From contig NZ_CP143542.1 of the NCBI RefSeq assembly GCF_046237605.1, positions 2,170,001-2,234,000 of the forward strand: 64,000 nucleotides of DNA, written 5' to 3'. Origin of the DNA: Paraperibacillus marinus (GTDB lineage: Bacteria; Bacillota; Bacilli; Bacillales; DSM-1321). Position numbers and translations under genes: made by a program. Numbering within the stretch: position 1 is the stretch's first letter; each line of letters starts with the position of its first letter. Under the pieces are notes generated by a model that was not told the origin of the DNA, did no database searches, and worked only from the letters and a program-made list of their open reading frames with translations. Shown here piece after piece: positions 27,463 through 37,142 of this stretch.

Positions 27463-27493
27463 AAGCCTATCCCCGGTGACCAGGGACAGGCTT
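27463..27493 (-). terminator. Rho-independent terminator
   Basis: AAGCCTGTCCCTGG and the complementary CCGGGGATAGGCTT on the minus strand, then TTTATC, behind the DUF4931 stop... read in gene order it lies between the DUF4931 gene end (27508) and the staygreen start. Confidence 0.75.
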
Positions 27494-27507
27494 AATTTCT
27501 ACTTGAA

Positions 27508-28281
27508 TCAAAAGGAATAAAGACTTTGAAGTCTCTTCGCAGTATCCTCAAGATTGTTTGAAACCTGGGACAGGGAGTACCCGATGAACAGCGGGGAATC
27601 CACAAACCTGGGAACTGCCTTGCAGATTATATTCCCATCCAGCTTGTAAAAAAATAGATTGAAGCTGCTGCAGCCTCTATGAAAATGGTTCAAGATAAAA
27701 TGGGCCGCGATTTGGATATATTTTGAAAATTTCTTTACTGCAACCCGGTCCTTGAGAATGACATTAAGCTCCGTAAACCCCATGATCGGATGGTCGGATA
27801 TTGTGAAATCCACATCTTCACCCTTAGCAGCGTAAGGGCCGGCAAAATACTCAGGAACGATTTTATTCATATAATCCGCCTTCTTAAGACCCACAATCTG
27901 CATATGAGAATGATGGATGGTACCCCCGGAAAGAGGCCCATGATTTTTATAAAGAATGACCGACTCATGCTCTCCGCCAGCCATCATCTCTTCCCACTTT
28001 CTCAAAGTAAAATCAATAAGGGAATACAGATGATCCTCGTTGTAATTGGAAAGGTTCCCTTCACAGTCATCTGTTTCAATAATGAGTGTCTGGGTTGTAT
28101 CCAGGAGTGTGGGATATTTATTCTTAATATGAAGGATAGGACCGCACTCATCCAGGATGCCGGTCAGTGACTTCCGGTCACAAAACGGACAGGCGGCCGT
28201 CCGGTCTCTCATGCTGTTTGGTTTTCCTGCCCCTATATGATTCTGAAAATGGAGCAGTTCATTTGCTGAATGCATGTTCAT
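27508..28281 (-). CDS. DUF4931 protein (GalT/HIT-like fold)
   Basis: A 257-residue protein. CPFCDRKSL near residue 30 suggests a metal-binding Cys pair, and GGTIHHSHMQIVG near 125 is the His-x-His-x-Gln catalytic motif of the GalT branch of the HIT superfamily. Relatives transfer nucleotidyl groups; the substrate of the DUF4931 family is unknown. ATG start after GGAGAGATGAAC-like sequence. The 346-nt spacer upstream contains a fragment of the dispersed repeat. Confidence 0.75.
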   Translation of the reverse strand: MNMHSANELLHFQNHIGAGKPNSMRDRTAACPFCDRKSLTGILDECGPILHIKNKYPTLLDTTQTLIIETDDCEGNLSNYNEDHLYSLIDFTLRKWEEMMAGGEHESVILYKNHGPLSGGTIHHSHMQIVGLKKADYMNKIVPEYFAGPYAAKGEDVDFTISDHPIMGFTELNVILKDRVAVKKFSKYIQIAAHFILNHFHRGCSSFNLFFYKLDGNIICKAVPRFVDSPLFIGYSLSQVSNNLEDTAKRLQSLYSF

Positions 28282-28404
28282 CTCTCCTAAACATTCTTGT
28301 CTATATGTATTTCATTGTATGCTGACTGACTAACAGGCTTGTTAATGGTTATTGTAGATCTTCATGTTGAACAAATCGACTTTTTAGCTTAAAAGCAATT
28401 TATA

Positions 28405-28520
28405 AAATTAGGTTCTTTATTAAAAGATAATAGTACTTCCAGGAGATTTAATTATTAAACCTAATTGACTGAAGCGGAAAGAGAGTGCCTGCAGCGGAAA
28501 TCAACTTTCTTGATCAATAG
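28405..28520. repeat. Fragment of the dispersed composite repeat (copy D)
   Basis: AGGTTCTTTATTAAAAGAT, GGAGATTTAATTATTAA and GTGCCTGCAGCGGAAATCAAC match the start and end blocks of the copies at 11496 and 55200, with the middle missing. The rest of the 28282-28627 spacer shows only AT-rich promoter-like sequence. Confidence 0.6.
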
Positions 28521-28627
28521 ACAGAACTTATGTGAAAAGCTAAAGTTAAATATGGAATCTTCTAAATACTGCCATAAGCATATTTACTGGTTATAATAAT
28601 ATCATCATGCATTTAAGGAGTTTTCAT

Positions 28628-29440
28628 ATGGAACTAATCACAGGAAAGGTCATCATCATATCACTCTTTTTAATGATTATCACAATGATTGAGACACTGG
28701 CATATTCAACAAGGATTTCAGGAGCAAGAGTTAAATTGATTGCAACAGCCTTATCTTTGTTTAGTACCCTGGTGATTGTTTCAAGATTTTCCACAATGAT
28801 TCAGCAGCCGCTGACTGCAAAACTAATCGCAGAGGCTCCTCGCCTGCACAGACTGGAATATATTGAGGAGCAATACAGAATCTTAATCGGCGTAACCTCT
28901 GTAGGTGTGTTACTTGGGATTTTTCTTTTTCCCACTTTCATTCATCTATTTTCGAGAGCCATCATTCAGCTTTCAGACCACAGAGGATCGGTCATTTCCC
29001 TTTTTGTTCATCAGCTTAATTATAGGAGTATAAGTAAAATACTGAAGTGTTTCCGGATGCCGAGATTCTCCTATTTGAAGGGAATTACATTACAAACCAT
29101 ACCTAAGAGACTGTTTGTCTTAAATGTGATCATATCAGCTGTCTTTACAATAGGTGTGCTTGCTTCCATTTATGCATCCATGATTGTTCCTGAAGATTAT
29201 GCCCAGGCCGCATTAATGTCATCGGGAATAATCAATGGGATAGCGACTATATTATTGACCCTGTTTATTGATCCCAAAGCTTCGGTATTAGCGGATGTAA
29301 TGAAAAAACAAACACAATACATTTATTTAAAAAGTTACTCCCTGACAATGATCAGTTCAAAATTTGTCGGCACCATTGTTGCCCAGCTTCTATTTATCCC
29401 TGCTGCATACTATGTGGCATGGTTTGCTAAGTGGATTTAG
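28628..29440 (+). CDS. amj: Lipid II flippase Amj
   Basis: A 270-residue membrane protein with about six hydrophobic segments. The opening stretch VIIISLFLMIITMIETLAYS followed by TRISGARVKLIATALSLF is the Amj (DUF2837, YdaH) signature. Amj flips lipid II across the membrane as an alternative to MurJ and is induced under envelope stress in B. subtilis. The start is ATG 28628, 7 nt after AAGGAG; the ATG at 28607 has no ribosome binding site. A terminator shared with parC follows. Confidence 0.88.
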   Translation: MELITGKVIIISLFLMIITMIETLAYSTRISGARVKLIATALSLFSTLVIVSRFSTMIQQPLTAKLIAEAPRLHRLEYIEEQYRILIGVTSVGVLLGIFLFPTFIHLFSRAIIQLSDHRGSVISLFVHQLNYRSISKILKCFRMPRFSYLKGITLQTIPKRLFVLNVIISAVFTIGVLASIYASMIVPEDYAQAALMSSGIINGIATILLTLFIDPKASVLADVMKKQTQYIYLKSYSLTMISSKFVGTIVAQLLFIPAAYYVAWFAKWI

Positions 29441-29526
29441 TTTTCTGTCTGCTCCAGGCCTTCCTTCTATACCAACCCTGTAAAAGTATTTTTCTTACAT
29501 TTTCAGCTGAATAGCCCTCACAAGAA

Positions 29527-29550
29527 AAAACCCGGCAGCCGCCGGGTTTT
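29527..29550. terminator. Bidirectional rho-independent terminator
   Basis: AAAACCCGGC-AGCC-GCCGGGTTTT between the convergent amj and parC genes. Confidence 0.92.
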
Positions 29551-29554
29551 ACTT

Positions 29555-31993
29555 TTAAGATTCTGGATTTTCGGCTGCAGCTTCTGACCATATTTCAATG
29601 ACTTTTCCATTTTCAGCTTCATCTACTAAAAATGATCCATTGGTATAGCGGTCACTGAATCGAATGGAGGAAACAGGCGTTTTTTCAATCTGCCCCTTTT
29701 GTGTCAGCAGAACAAGAACCGTTTGATTGACAGCCGGTATGGCTCCGATGACCCGGTGAGGATGGGATTTCAGCTCCCTGAGCATGACAAGGCCCCGCTT
29801 TGCCCGGGAGGATCTTTCAAACTCCTTGAGTTTCATCCGCTTAACAGCTCCCCGCTGGGTCGCGATGACGATACTCTCCGTGCTATCCCCGCTTAACAGG
29901 ATGGCTGATGTGACGAAATCTCCTTCCTTCAGGCTGATTCCCTTCACACCTGCGGCACGGGCACCCACCGGACTGACTTCATCTTCCCCGAACCAGAGAG
30001 CATATCCGTAATGGGTGGCAAGGAACACATCACTATGCCCAGCTGTCAGGTGAATATCGACGACTTCATCATCGCCCTTAAGATTGATGGCTACAAGAGG
30101 CTTGGAATAGCGCTGGGCTTTATATAAGGCAAGTTCTGTTTTCTTGGCCATCCCATTTTTCGTAAAGAACAAGAGATGCTGCGGCTGGTCAAAGTCCTTG
30201 ATCGGAATGGCCTTCACAATGTGTTCTTCGCGGCTGATCGGAACCAGGCTGGCAATATGCTGGCCGACATCCTTCCAGCGGATATCCGGAAGCTGGTGGA
30301 CAGGACAATATAGATAACTTCCTTTGTTGGTGAATACCAGAAGTACATCCGTCGTATTCATTTCAAATTGGCACAGCAGCCTGTCCGCATCCTTCATGCC
30401 GTAATCCTGGCCGCCTGACGCAGAATAAGAGCGCAGGCTGGTCCTTTTGATATAGCCTTCTTTGGTTATCGTAACCATGACATCCTCGCTTGCGACAAGG
30501 ACTTCTAGATTGATCTTGATTTCTTCGATTTCATCTTCGATTCTGCTTCTTCTAGTATCATTATATTTCTTATGAACTTCCTTCAGTTCCTTTTTCATGA
30601 CAGAGAAAAGCTTTTTCTCGTTCTCAAGGATGGCCCTTAATTCCTTGATCTTCTTTTCAAGCTCATCAGCTTCCTGCTGGAGGGCTGTGATGTCTGTATT
30701 GGTCAACCGGTAAAGCTGGAGGGAGACGATGGCTTCTGCCTGGGGCTCCGTGAAGCCGAAAGCTGCCATCAGGTTCTCCTTGGCATCTTTCTTATCTTTG
30801 GATGCGCGGATAGCGGCGATGACTTCGTCCAGGATGGACAGTGCCCTCATCAGACCCTGTACGATATGCTCCCGGTCCTGTGCCTTGGCAAGCTCAAATC
30901 TAGAGCGGTTCACGATCACTTCCTTCCGGTGATCGATATACGCATCAAGAAGCTGAGGCAGACTCATCAAGGTCGGCCTCTTTTTATGGATGGCGACCAT
31001 ATTCAGGTTGTAGGTGACCTGAAGGTCCGAGTTCTTATAAAGATACTTTAGAACTCCGTCTGCATCCGCTTCCTTTTTCAGCTCTATGACAATCCGGAGT
31101 CCGGTCCTGTCTGTTTCGTCCCGCACCTCGGAAATGCCTTCCACTTTCCGGTCAAGCCTGAATTCATCGATCTTGCGGACAAGATTCGCCTTGTTCACTT
31201 CAAATGGAATCTCAGTCACAACAATCTGCTGCTTGCCCCCGCGGACACTTTCAATTTCAGCCTGGCCGCGGATGATGATTTTCCCTTTTCCGGTTTCATA
31301 TGCTTTTTTAATGCCGTCTTTTCCCTGGATGATTCCCCCTGTAGGGAAATCCGGTCCTTTTATGACCGTCATTAATTCATCGACGGTGCTCTCGGGGTGA
31401 TCGATCCGCATGATGGCTGCGTCAATCACTTCCCCCAGCTGATGAGGAGGGATTTCTGTGGCATAGCCTGCAGAGATACCGGTAGATCCATTTACCAGCA
31501 GATTGGGATAGGTTGCCGGCAGAACCACCGGTTCCTTTGCCGTATCATCAAAGTTCGGAATAAAATCGACTGTCTTTTTGTCTATATCTCGGAGCAGTTC
31601 CCCGGCAATGGCCGAGATTCTTGCCTCGGTATAACGCATGGCAGCCGGAGGATCGCCGTCCAGGCTCCCGTTGTTTCCGTGCATTTCAATGAGCAGCTTC
31701 CTGAGTTTCCAGTCCTGGCTCATCCTTACCATGGCTTCATAAACGGAGCTGTCACCGTGGGGATGATAATTACCGATAACATTCCCCACCGTCTTGGCTG
31801 ATTTCCTGAAGCCTTTATCATGGGTATTGCCTTCCTCATGCATGGCGAACAGGATCCTCCGCTGTACCGGCTTCAATCCATCCCTGGCATCAGGGAGAGC
31901 CCGGTCCTGGATGATATATTTACTATAGCGTCCAAACCGGTCTCCAATTACATCTTCGAGCGGGAGGTCACGAAATTTTTCTACTGATGACAT
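29555..31993 (-). CDS. parC: DNA topoisomerase IV subunit A (ParC)
   Basis: An 812-residue type IIA topoisomerase subunit. The catalytic Tyr is Y121 in AAMRYTEARIS; the quinolone-determining stretch HPHGDSSVYEAM at 77-88 keeps Ser82 and Glu86, the wild-type residues that change in resistant strains. The C-terminal beta-pinwheel has repeats ending in the usual TNKGSYLYCP / TQRGAVKRMK style blades. Decatenates chromosomes with ParE. ATG after GGAGGTCC, 2 nt behind the parE stop, so the two are one operon. Confidence 0.96.
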   Translation of the reverse strand: MSSVEKFRDLPLEDVIGDRFGRYSKYIIQDRALPDARDGLKPVQRRILFAMHEEGNTHDKGFRKSAKTVGNVIGNYHPHGDSSVYEAMVRMSQDWKLRKLLIEMHGNNGSLDGDPPAAMRYTEARISAIAGELLRDIDKKTVDFIPNFDDTAKEPVVLPATYPNLLVNGSTGISAGYATEIPPHQLGEVIDAAIMRIDHPESTVDELMTVIKGPDFPTGGIIQGKDGIKKAYETGKGKIIIRGQAEIESVRGGKQQIVVTEIPFEVNKANLVRKIDEFRLDRKVEGISEVRDETDRTGLRIVIELKKEADADGVLKYLYKNSDLQVTYNLNMVAIHKKRPTLMSLPQLLDAYIDHRKEVIVNRSRFELAKAQDREHIVQGLMRALSILDEVIAAIRASKDKKDAKENLMAAFGFTEPQAEAIVSLQLYRLTNTDITALQQEADELEKKIKELRAILENEKKLFSVMKKELKEVHKKYNDTRRSRIEDEIEEIKINLEVLVASEDVMVTITKEGYIKRTSLRSYSASGGQDYGMKDADRLLCQFEMNTTDVLLVFTNKGSYLYCPVHQLPDIRWKDVGQHIASLVPISREEHIVKAIPIKDFDQPQHLLFFTKNGMAKKTELALYKAQRYSKPLVAINLKGDDEVVDIHLTAGHSDVFLATHYGYALWFGEDEVSPVGARAAGVKGISLKEGDFVTSAILLSGDSTESIVIATQRGAVKRMKLKEFERSSRAKRGLVMLRELKSHPHRVIGAIPAVNQTVLVLLTQKGQIEKTPVSSIRFSDRYTNGSFLVDEAENGKVIEIWSEAAAENPES

Positions 31994-31995
31994 TT

Positions 31996-33969
31996 TTATT
32001 GGACCTCCTCTTCCACGTGGATATTTTCGTTTTCAAGTATATTCGTCTCATCTTCAAGGCTGAAGGCTACGTTGGATTCAATCCATTTCCTGCGGGGCTC
32101 GACCTTATCGCCCATCAGGGTAGTCACCCTGCGCTCAGCGCGTGCGATATCATCGATTTTGACCCTGATGAGTGTCCGTGTTTCCGGATTCATGGTTGTC
32201 TCCCACAGCTGATCGGCATTCATCTCGCCTAGCCCTTTATAGCGCTGGATGATATAGCCCCTGCCTACCTTTTTCATGGCACCCTGCAATTCCTCATCGC
32301 TCCAGGCGTATTCCACGACTTCCTTCTTTCCGGATCCTTTTGATACCTTATAGAGCGGAGGCAGTGCGATATAGACCTTCCCATGCTCAATCAGCTGCTT
32401 CATATAGCGGTAGAAGAAGGTTAGCAGAAGTACCTGGATATGCGCACCGTCCGTATCTGCATCTGTCATGATTACCACTTTGTCATAGTTGATGTCTTCG
32501 ACGCTGAATTCTGGTCCGACTCCACCACCAATGGCGTGGATGATCGTATTGATTTCCTCATTTTTGAATATATCTGCAAGCTTAGCCTTTTCGGTGTTGA
32601 TTACCTTGCCCCGAAGCGGCAGGACTGCCTGAAATTTACGGTCTCGTCCCTGCTTGGCGGAACCTCCCGCCGAATCCCCCTCAACCAGATAAATTTCGTT
32701 TCTGGCCGGATTCCTGGACTGAGCGGGAGTCAGCTTCCCAGACAGCATTGCATCGGACTTTTTCCGTTTTTTCCCGCTGCGTGCTTCCTCCCTGGCCTTT
32801 CTTGCAGCTTCCCTTGCCTGATAAGCCTTGATTGACTTTTTGATGAGCAGGGAACTGATATCCGGATTCTCCGCAAGGAAATAAGCAAGATGCTCAGAAA
32901 CCATGGCATCCACGCTTGACCGGGCTTCACTTGTACCAAGCTTACTCTTGGTCTGTCCTTCGAACTGTAGCAGTTCTTCCGGGATCCTCACAGATACAAT
33001 GGCAGACAAGCCTTCCCGAATGTCTGAGCCTTCCAGGTTTTTGTCCTTTTCCTTTAAGAGGCCGGATTTTCTGGCATATTCATTGAACACCCGCGTCATT
33101 GCAGTTTTTGCACCTATTTCATGGGTGCCGCCATCCTTCGTTCTTACATTGTTGACAAAACTCAGGATGGATTCGGAATACCCGTCATTGAATTGGAAGG
33201 CAAAATCCACCTCTATGCTGTTCTGTTCCCCTTCAAAGCTCACTACTTTGTGAAGCGGATCCTTTTCCTCATTAATATATTCGACAAATGCCTCTATTCC
33301 TGTTTCAAACTGGAACACTTCCCGCAGGCGGTCCCGTTCATCAACTATTTCAATTTTCATTCCTTTAAGAAGGAAAGCGGATTCCCTGAGTCTTTCGCAT
33401 AATGTTTCATAATTGAAAACGGTTGTCGAGAATATGGAGGAATCGGGCTTGAAGAAGATGGTTGTTCCGGTCTGGTTGGTCTTCCCAATTTTCTCAAGAG
33501 TCGTCTCCGGCTTGCCGCCGTTAACGAAGCGCTGCTGATAAACAAATCCATCCCTTTTAATCGTGACAGTAAGCCATTCAGAGAGGGCATTAACCACAGA
33601 AGCTCCAACACCATGCAGCCCTCCGCTCGTCTTATAGCCGCCCTGTCCAAATTTTCCGCCTGCATGCAGCACGGTAAGGATGATCTCAGGAGTCGGCTTA
33701 CCAAGCTTGTGCATGCCAACCGGCATGCCTCGTCCTTTATCTTCGACCGATATGGAATTATCCTTGTGGATTTTGACAATAATGTGGCTGCCATAGCCAG
33801 CCAGCGCCTCATCCACAGAATTATCGACTATTTCATAAACCAGGTGATGAAGCCCTCTGTAGTCAGTGCTGCCAATATACATACCGGGGCGCTTCCTTAC
33901 AGCTTCCAGGCCTTCCAGCACCTGGATGGCATCATCGTTGTATTCTATTGGTTTTACATTCTTTGACAC
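31996..33969 (-). CDS. parE: DNA topoisomerase IV subunit B (ParE)
   Basis: A 657-residue GHKL ATPase plus TOPRIM subunit. Seen in order: VYEIVDNSVDEALAG near 45, DKGRGMPVGMH near 77, GGLHGVGASVVNALS near 113, EGDSAGGSAKQGRDRKFQAV near 430 with PLRGKVINTEKA, and DADTDGAHIQVLLLTFF near 505. GTG start at 33969 behind AAAGGGGAT. A candidate LexA box is 116 nt upstream. Confidence 0.96.
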   Translation of the reverse strand: MSKNVKPIEYNDDAIQVLEGLEAVRKRPGMYIGSTDYRGLHHLVYEIVDNSVDEALAGYGSHIIVKIHKDNSISVEDKGRGMPVGMHKLGKPTPEIILTVLHAGGKFGQGGYKTSGGLHGVGASVVNALSEWLTVTIKRDGFVYQQRFVNGGKPETTLEKIGKTNQTGTTIFFKPDSSIFSTTVFNYETLCERLRESAFLLKGMKIEIVDERDRLREVFQFETGIEAFVEYINEEKDPLHKVVSFEGEQNSIEVDFAFQFNDGYSESILSFVNNVRTKDGGTHEIGAKTAMTRVFNEYARKSGLLKEKDKNLEGSDIREGLSAIVSVRIPEELLQFEGQTKSKLGTSEARSSVDAMVSEHLAYFLAENPDISSLLIKKSIKAYQAREAARKAREEARSGKKRKKSDAMLSGKLTPAQSRNPARNEIYLVEGDSAGGSAKQGRDRKFQAVLPLRGKVINTEKAKLADIFKNEEINTIIHAIGGGVGPEFSVEDINYDKVVIMTDADTDGAHIQVLLLTFFYRYMKQLIEHGKVYIALPPLYKVSKGSGKKEVVEYAWSDEELQGAMKKVGRGYIIQRYKGLGEMNADQLWETTMNPETRTLIRVKIDDIARAERRVTTLMGDKVEPRRKWIESNVAFSLEDETNILENENIHVEEEVQ

Positions 33970-34084
33970 TTAAAATCCCCTTTCTATACGTGCGAAAGCC
34001 GTTCTCACGGGCAAGAAGCTTATATCTTTATTTAAAAGCTTCTGCCTAAGCAGGTACCTTAATTATAGCCCATTCATAAAGAAA

Positions 34085-34096
34085 GAACAAACGTTC
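34085..34096. promoter_or_regulatory. Candidate LexA (DinR) box upstream of parEC
   Basis: GAACAAACGTTC is the GAAC-N4-GTTC core of the Bacillus LexA box (CGAACRNRYGTTYC), with both outermost bases off consensus. It precedes parE by about 115 nt. I recall parEC being listed in the B. subtilis SOS regulon, which agrees. Confidence 0.55.
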
Positions 34097-34302
34097 TCTT
34101 TTAATTGGGCGATCTTGAATTCACGGCTTTTTAAAAAAGCCTGTCCCTTTTATTTTAGCTGTTATCCGCTGATTAGCAAATATCCCTAAAATATTTAAGG
34201 ATAAAGAAAATTATTTATGTAATGATCCTGCCTGCTGTCCTGCTCGTGTTTATTCTCCTTGAACTTAACCCCGGTAAGTATATCATTTTTTCTTTCCAAT
34301 AC

Positions 34303-34330
34303 AAAGGGAGCATCAGAGATGCTCCCTTTT
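34303..34330. terminator. Terminator-like hairpin
   Basis: AAAGGGAGCATC-AGA-GATGCTCCCTTTT, perfect stem, between yneT (minus) and parE. It also lies inside an 80-codon minus-strand frame (34195-34437), which argues against that frame being a gene. Confidence 0.75.
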
Positions 34331-34403
34331 CTGCTTGATATGAATACATCCGCCGGACGGGGCATCCCGCCGCGGTCAGCAAGTAAAAAGCGGTGCCAGC
34401 GGA

Positions 34404-34814
34404 CTATCTGGTCATCGCATGCTCTACTTTGATGCATCTGTCCATTATGACAACTGCCCCTTTTTCCTTTAAAAATTGGTAAGCTTCTTCATTATAGAGC
34501 CCCAGCTGAGCCCAGAATACGTCCGCATTGGCCTCGGCAAATTCTTTGGCTGCATCCAGCAGGAATTCCGAGCGCCTGAATACATTCACAATATCTATAT
34601 GCCCGTCAATCTCACTCAAGGACCGTACAGGGTGGACACCGAGGATCGGCGACTTCGCTTCCGGATTGACTGGTATGATTTCATAGCCTGCATTCTGCAT
34701 GGCTTCTGAGACCATATACGAAGTTTTATTCGGATTCTCCGACAGCCCGATCACAGCAATCCTCTTTGCTTTTTTTAAAATGTTCCTGATTTCTTCCCTC
34801 GAAGGATTTTCCAT
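34404..34814 (-). CDS. yneT: CoA-binding domain protein (YneT/YccU family)
   Basis: A 136-residue Rossmann-like protein: RIAVIGLSENPNKTSYMVSE near residue 20 is the CoA-binding GxSxxxxK(T)S motif, with YEIIPVNPEA near 48 and FWAQLGLYNEEA near 97. Members bind CoA in vitro; their role is unknown. I start at ATG 34814 (AAGGAG 9 nt before) rather than ATG 34820. It lies between plsY and parE, as in B. subtilis. Confidence 0.87.
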   Translation of the reverse strand: MENPSREEIRNILKKAKRIAVIGLSENPNKTSYMVSEAMQNAGYEIIPVNPEAKSPILGVHPVRSLSEIDGHIDIVNVFRRSEFLLDAAKEFAEANADVFWAQLGLYNEEAYQFLKEKGAVVIMDRCIKVEHAMTR

Positions 34815-34983
34815 GCTCATTCACTCCTTATAATTGCTGGTCTATCTAACAATATGTAATTCCCTGAAATCCCCCGGCCTAATCTCATGACTTCCTCCTA
34901 AAATTTATTGTGAAACAAATCATGGATTTTTACTGAACTCATGGTAAAATAAATTACACAAATAGCAGAAAGGGTTATCTGAA

Positions 34984-35574
34984 ATGACGATTGTAGTTTT
35001 GGCATTGGCTTACCTTATAGGATCGATCCCTTCAGGCTTGATCATAGGAAAGCTTTTTTATAAAACGGATATCAGGCAGCATGGCAGCGGCAATCTCGGA
35101 GGCACCAATACCTTCAGGATCCTCGGTAAGAAAGCGGGCATCATTGTGACCCTGATGGATATACTCAAAGGAACGCTTGCTGTGGTCCTTCCCCATTTAT
35201 TGGGCGTGGACATCCACCCCTTAATAGCCGGCGTATTTGCCGTAATCGGCCATATGTATCCATTGTTTGCAGGCTTTAAGGGCGGCAAAGCTGTAGCAAC
35301 TTCCGGCGGGTTGATCCTCGGATATGTTCCAATTATGTTCGTACTTGTGCTGGCGATATTTTTAATCTGCCTTTACATAACCAAATATGTATCACTTTCT
35401 TCTATATTAACAGCAGTCGGCGCTCTCATTTATACCCTGGTCATCTGGGACATTCCCCTCATCATCGTCATATCGGTTCTCACGATTTTCATCCTATACC
35501 GTCATAGGGCGAATCTTGTCAGGATCAAAAATGGTACAGAGCCAAAAGTGAAATGGCTGACAAAGAGTCAATAA
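34984..35574 (+). CDS. plsY: Acyl-phosphate glycerol-3-phosphate acyltransferase PlsY
   Basis: A 196-residue membrane enzyme with about five hydrophobic segments. The three cytosolic motifs are GSIPSGLIIGKLFYKTDIRQ (motif 1), GNLGGTNTFRILGKKAG (motif 2), and GHMYPLFAGFKGGKAVATSGG (motif 3). It transfers acyl groups from acyl-phosphate to glycerol-3-phosphate, the first step of phospholipid synthesis. It is divergent from yneT-parE-parC, as in B. subtilis, and ended by a strong terminator. Confidence 0.95.
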   Translation: MTIVVLALAYLIGSIPSGLIIGKLFYKTDIRQHGSGNLGGTNTFRILGKKAGIIVTLMDILKGTLAVVLPHLLGVDIHPLIAGVFAVIGHMYPLFAGFKGGKAVATSGGLILGYVPIMFVLVLAIFLICLYITKYVSLSSILTAVGALIYTLVIWDIPLIIVISVLTIFILYRHRANLVRIKNGTEPKVKWLTKSQ

Positions 35575-35612
35575 AACATGGGTTCCCGAATATGGGAATC
35601 CATGTTTTTTTC
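35573..35612 (+). terminator. Rho-independent terminator of plsY
   Basis: AAAACATGGGTTCCC-GAATAT-GGGAATCCATGTTTTTT starting at the plsY stop. Confidence 0.92.
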
Positions 35613-35615
35613 TGT

Positions 35616-35776
35616 GAAAAAGGGGCGGGGCTCCATGTATCATAAGGCTTCTGGCAGCTTGGAGTGTCCATCATTTATTTGGATGGCATTCCCGCCTGCG
35701 TTTTAATCCGCTCCACCACCCCATTGTGTTTGTTCCTGCTCTTGACCGAGGTTGCGAGTAGAAAACTCATGTTTTA
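35616..35776. repeat. Dispersed intergenic repeat, copy 2 (about 160 bp)
   Basis: Second copy of the element at 6048-6225, in the same orientation and again directly behind a terminator. Shared blocks: GGGGCGG-GCTCCATGT, CATAAGGCTTC, CCGCTCCACC, GAAAACTCATGTTT. Confidence 0.7.
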
Positions 35777-35881
35777 TTTGCTCATTGGCTGAAACGAAAA
35801 TTATAAGATGCCATCTATATATTTGCTTTGTTTTTTCATATAATAATAAAAATACATTCTGTGAAAAACAGGAGAACCACG

Positions 35882-37027
35882 ATGAAAAAGATATATGTTA
35901 AAGGAACTGCAGTCTGCGCTGCCCTTACCCTGATCCTCACTGCCGCCTTATATACAACAGGACGCCGCACACAACCCATGGAAGTCAAGAGAGATCCCGC
36001 TTCCATGCACTTGAGGGCAAGCCACCTTACAGACAAGAAGACTAAGACCCTGGCAGTTATCGGTGCTGTCGGGGATATTCTCCTCCATGATGTGGTGTAT
36101 GAGGATGCATGCCGCCAAAACCGGTGCCAGTTTGACCAGATGTTCTCAGGCGTCAAATCTTACATGCAGAATCCAGATTTGCTGATTGCAAACCAGGAAT
36201 CCATGATCGGAGGCAAAGAACTTGGCCTGTCCTCTTACCCTTCGTTCAACAGTCCTTATGAAATAGCGGATACACTGAAAAGGATGGGAGTGGACCTGGT
36301 CACGATATCTAATAACCACTCGATGGATCATGGCGAAAAAGCGCTGCAAAGGGCCATTGCCCATTATGAAGACATCAACATGCCCTATACAGGCGCCTAT
36401 AAGGATAAAAAAGACAGCGAAAAACTGAGAATCAACACAAAAAAAGGGATTTCCTTCGGATTCCTTTCATACACCTATGGCTTAAATGGGAATCCCCTGC
36501 CCCCTGGAAAACCATATATGGTAAATCTCTTTTCTATTGATCAGGTATTGACGGATATACGCAAGGCAAGGACTAAAGTGGATGCAGTTGTTGTCAGTAC
36601 GCACTGGGGCAGCGAGTATGAAAGACTTCCGACGGATGATCAGAAGAAATGGGCCAAAATGATGGCTGAGGCTGGTGCTGATATCATAATCGGCCATCAC
36701 CCGCATGTTTTGCAGCCGATAGAATGGATTGAACATGGAGATCGGCGCAGCCTTGTGGTTTACTCATTAGGCAATTTTTTATCCGGGCAAATGAGGGACT
36801 TTAAGGATATTGGAGGAGTACTTGCAGTCACAGTTGGTAAAGAGACCACAGCTGAAGGTGCCCGGGTCTCGATAGATTCATACCAGTTTACCCCTACCTT
36901 TACCATGAGCAGCAACAGGAAAGGGTTTCGAATTATTCCTCTAATGGAAGCAGGGGAAATGGGACTGTTGAGAAAAAAGGAGAGCTATACAGAAACGATG
37001 GCGCATATGTCACGCTGGGTTAAATAA
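35882..37027 (+). CDS. CapA-family (PGA_cap) putative metallophosphatase, secreted or membrane-anchored
   Basis: A 381-residue protein. It opens with MKKIYVKG and a hydrophobic stretch AVCAALTLILTAALY, a signal peptide or anchor. The CapA domain follows: IGAVGDILLHDVVYED near 60, LLIANQESMIGG, VTISNNHSMDHG near 145, STHWGSEYE near 245, and IIGHHPHVLQPIE near 280, the metal-binding His/Asp motifs of a calcineurin-like fold. CapA supports poly-gamma-glutamate capsule display in B. anthracis, but no capBC genes are here. Start ATG 35882 after AGGAGAAC; the frame upstream lacks a ribosome site. Confidence 0.83.
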   Translation: MKKIYVKGTAVCAALTLILTAALYTTGRRTQPMEVKRDPASMHLRASHLTDKKTKTLAVIGAVGDILLHDVVYEDACRQNRCQFDQMFSGVKSYMQNPDLLIANQESMIGGKELGLSSYPSFNSPYEIADTLKRMGVDLVTISNNHSMDHGEKALQRAIAHYEDINMPYTGAYKDKKDSEKLRINTKKGISFGFLSYTYGLNGNPLPPGKPYMVNLFSIDQVLTDIRKARTKVDAVVVSTHWGSEYERLPTDDQKKWAKMMAEAGADIIIGHHPHVLQPIEWIEHGDRRSLVVYSLGNFLSGQMRDFKDIGGVLAVTVGKETTAEGARVSIDSYQFTPTFTMSSNRKGFRIIPLMEAGEMGLLRKKESYTETMAHMSRWVK

Positions 37028-37142
37028 AAATAAAGTGTTCAAGGGGCGCCCTTCTGGTTAACATAAGGCTTGATATTCGATTTTCCACCCCTTTTCATCT
37101 ATACTGACTATAGTGTTATACTTGCGGGAAGGAGTACATTTC

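Noticed and set aside
34195..34437. 80-codon minus-strand ORF between yneT and parE
   Set aside because: Contains a perfect terminator hairpin, overlaps the yneT 3' end, and has no family resemblance.
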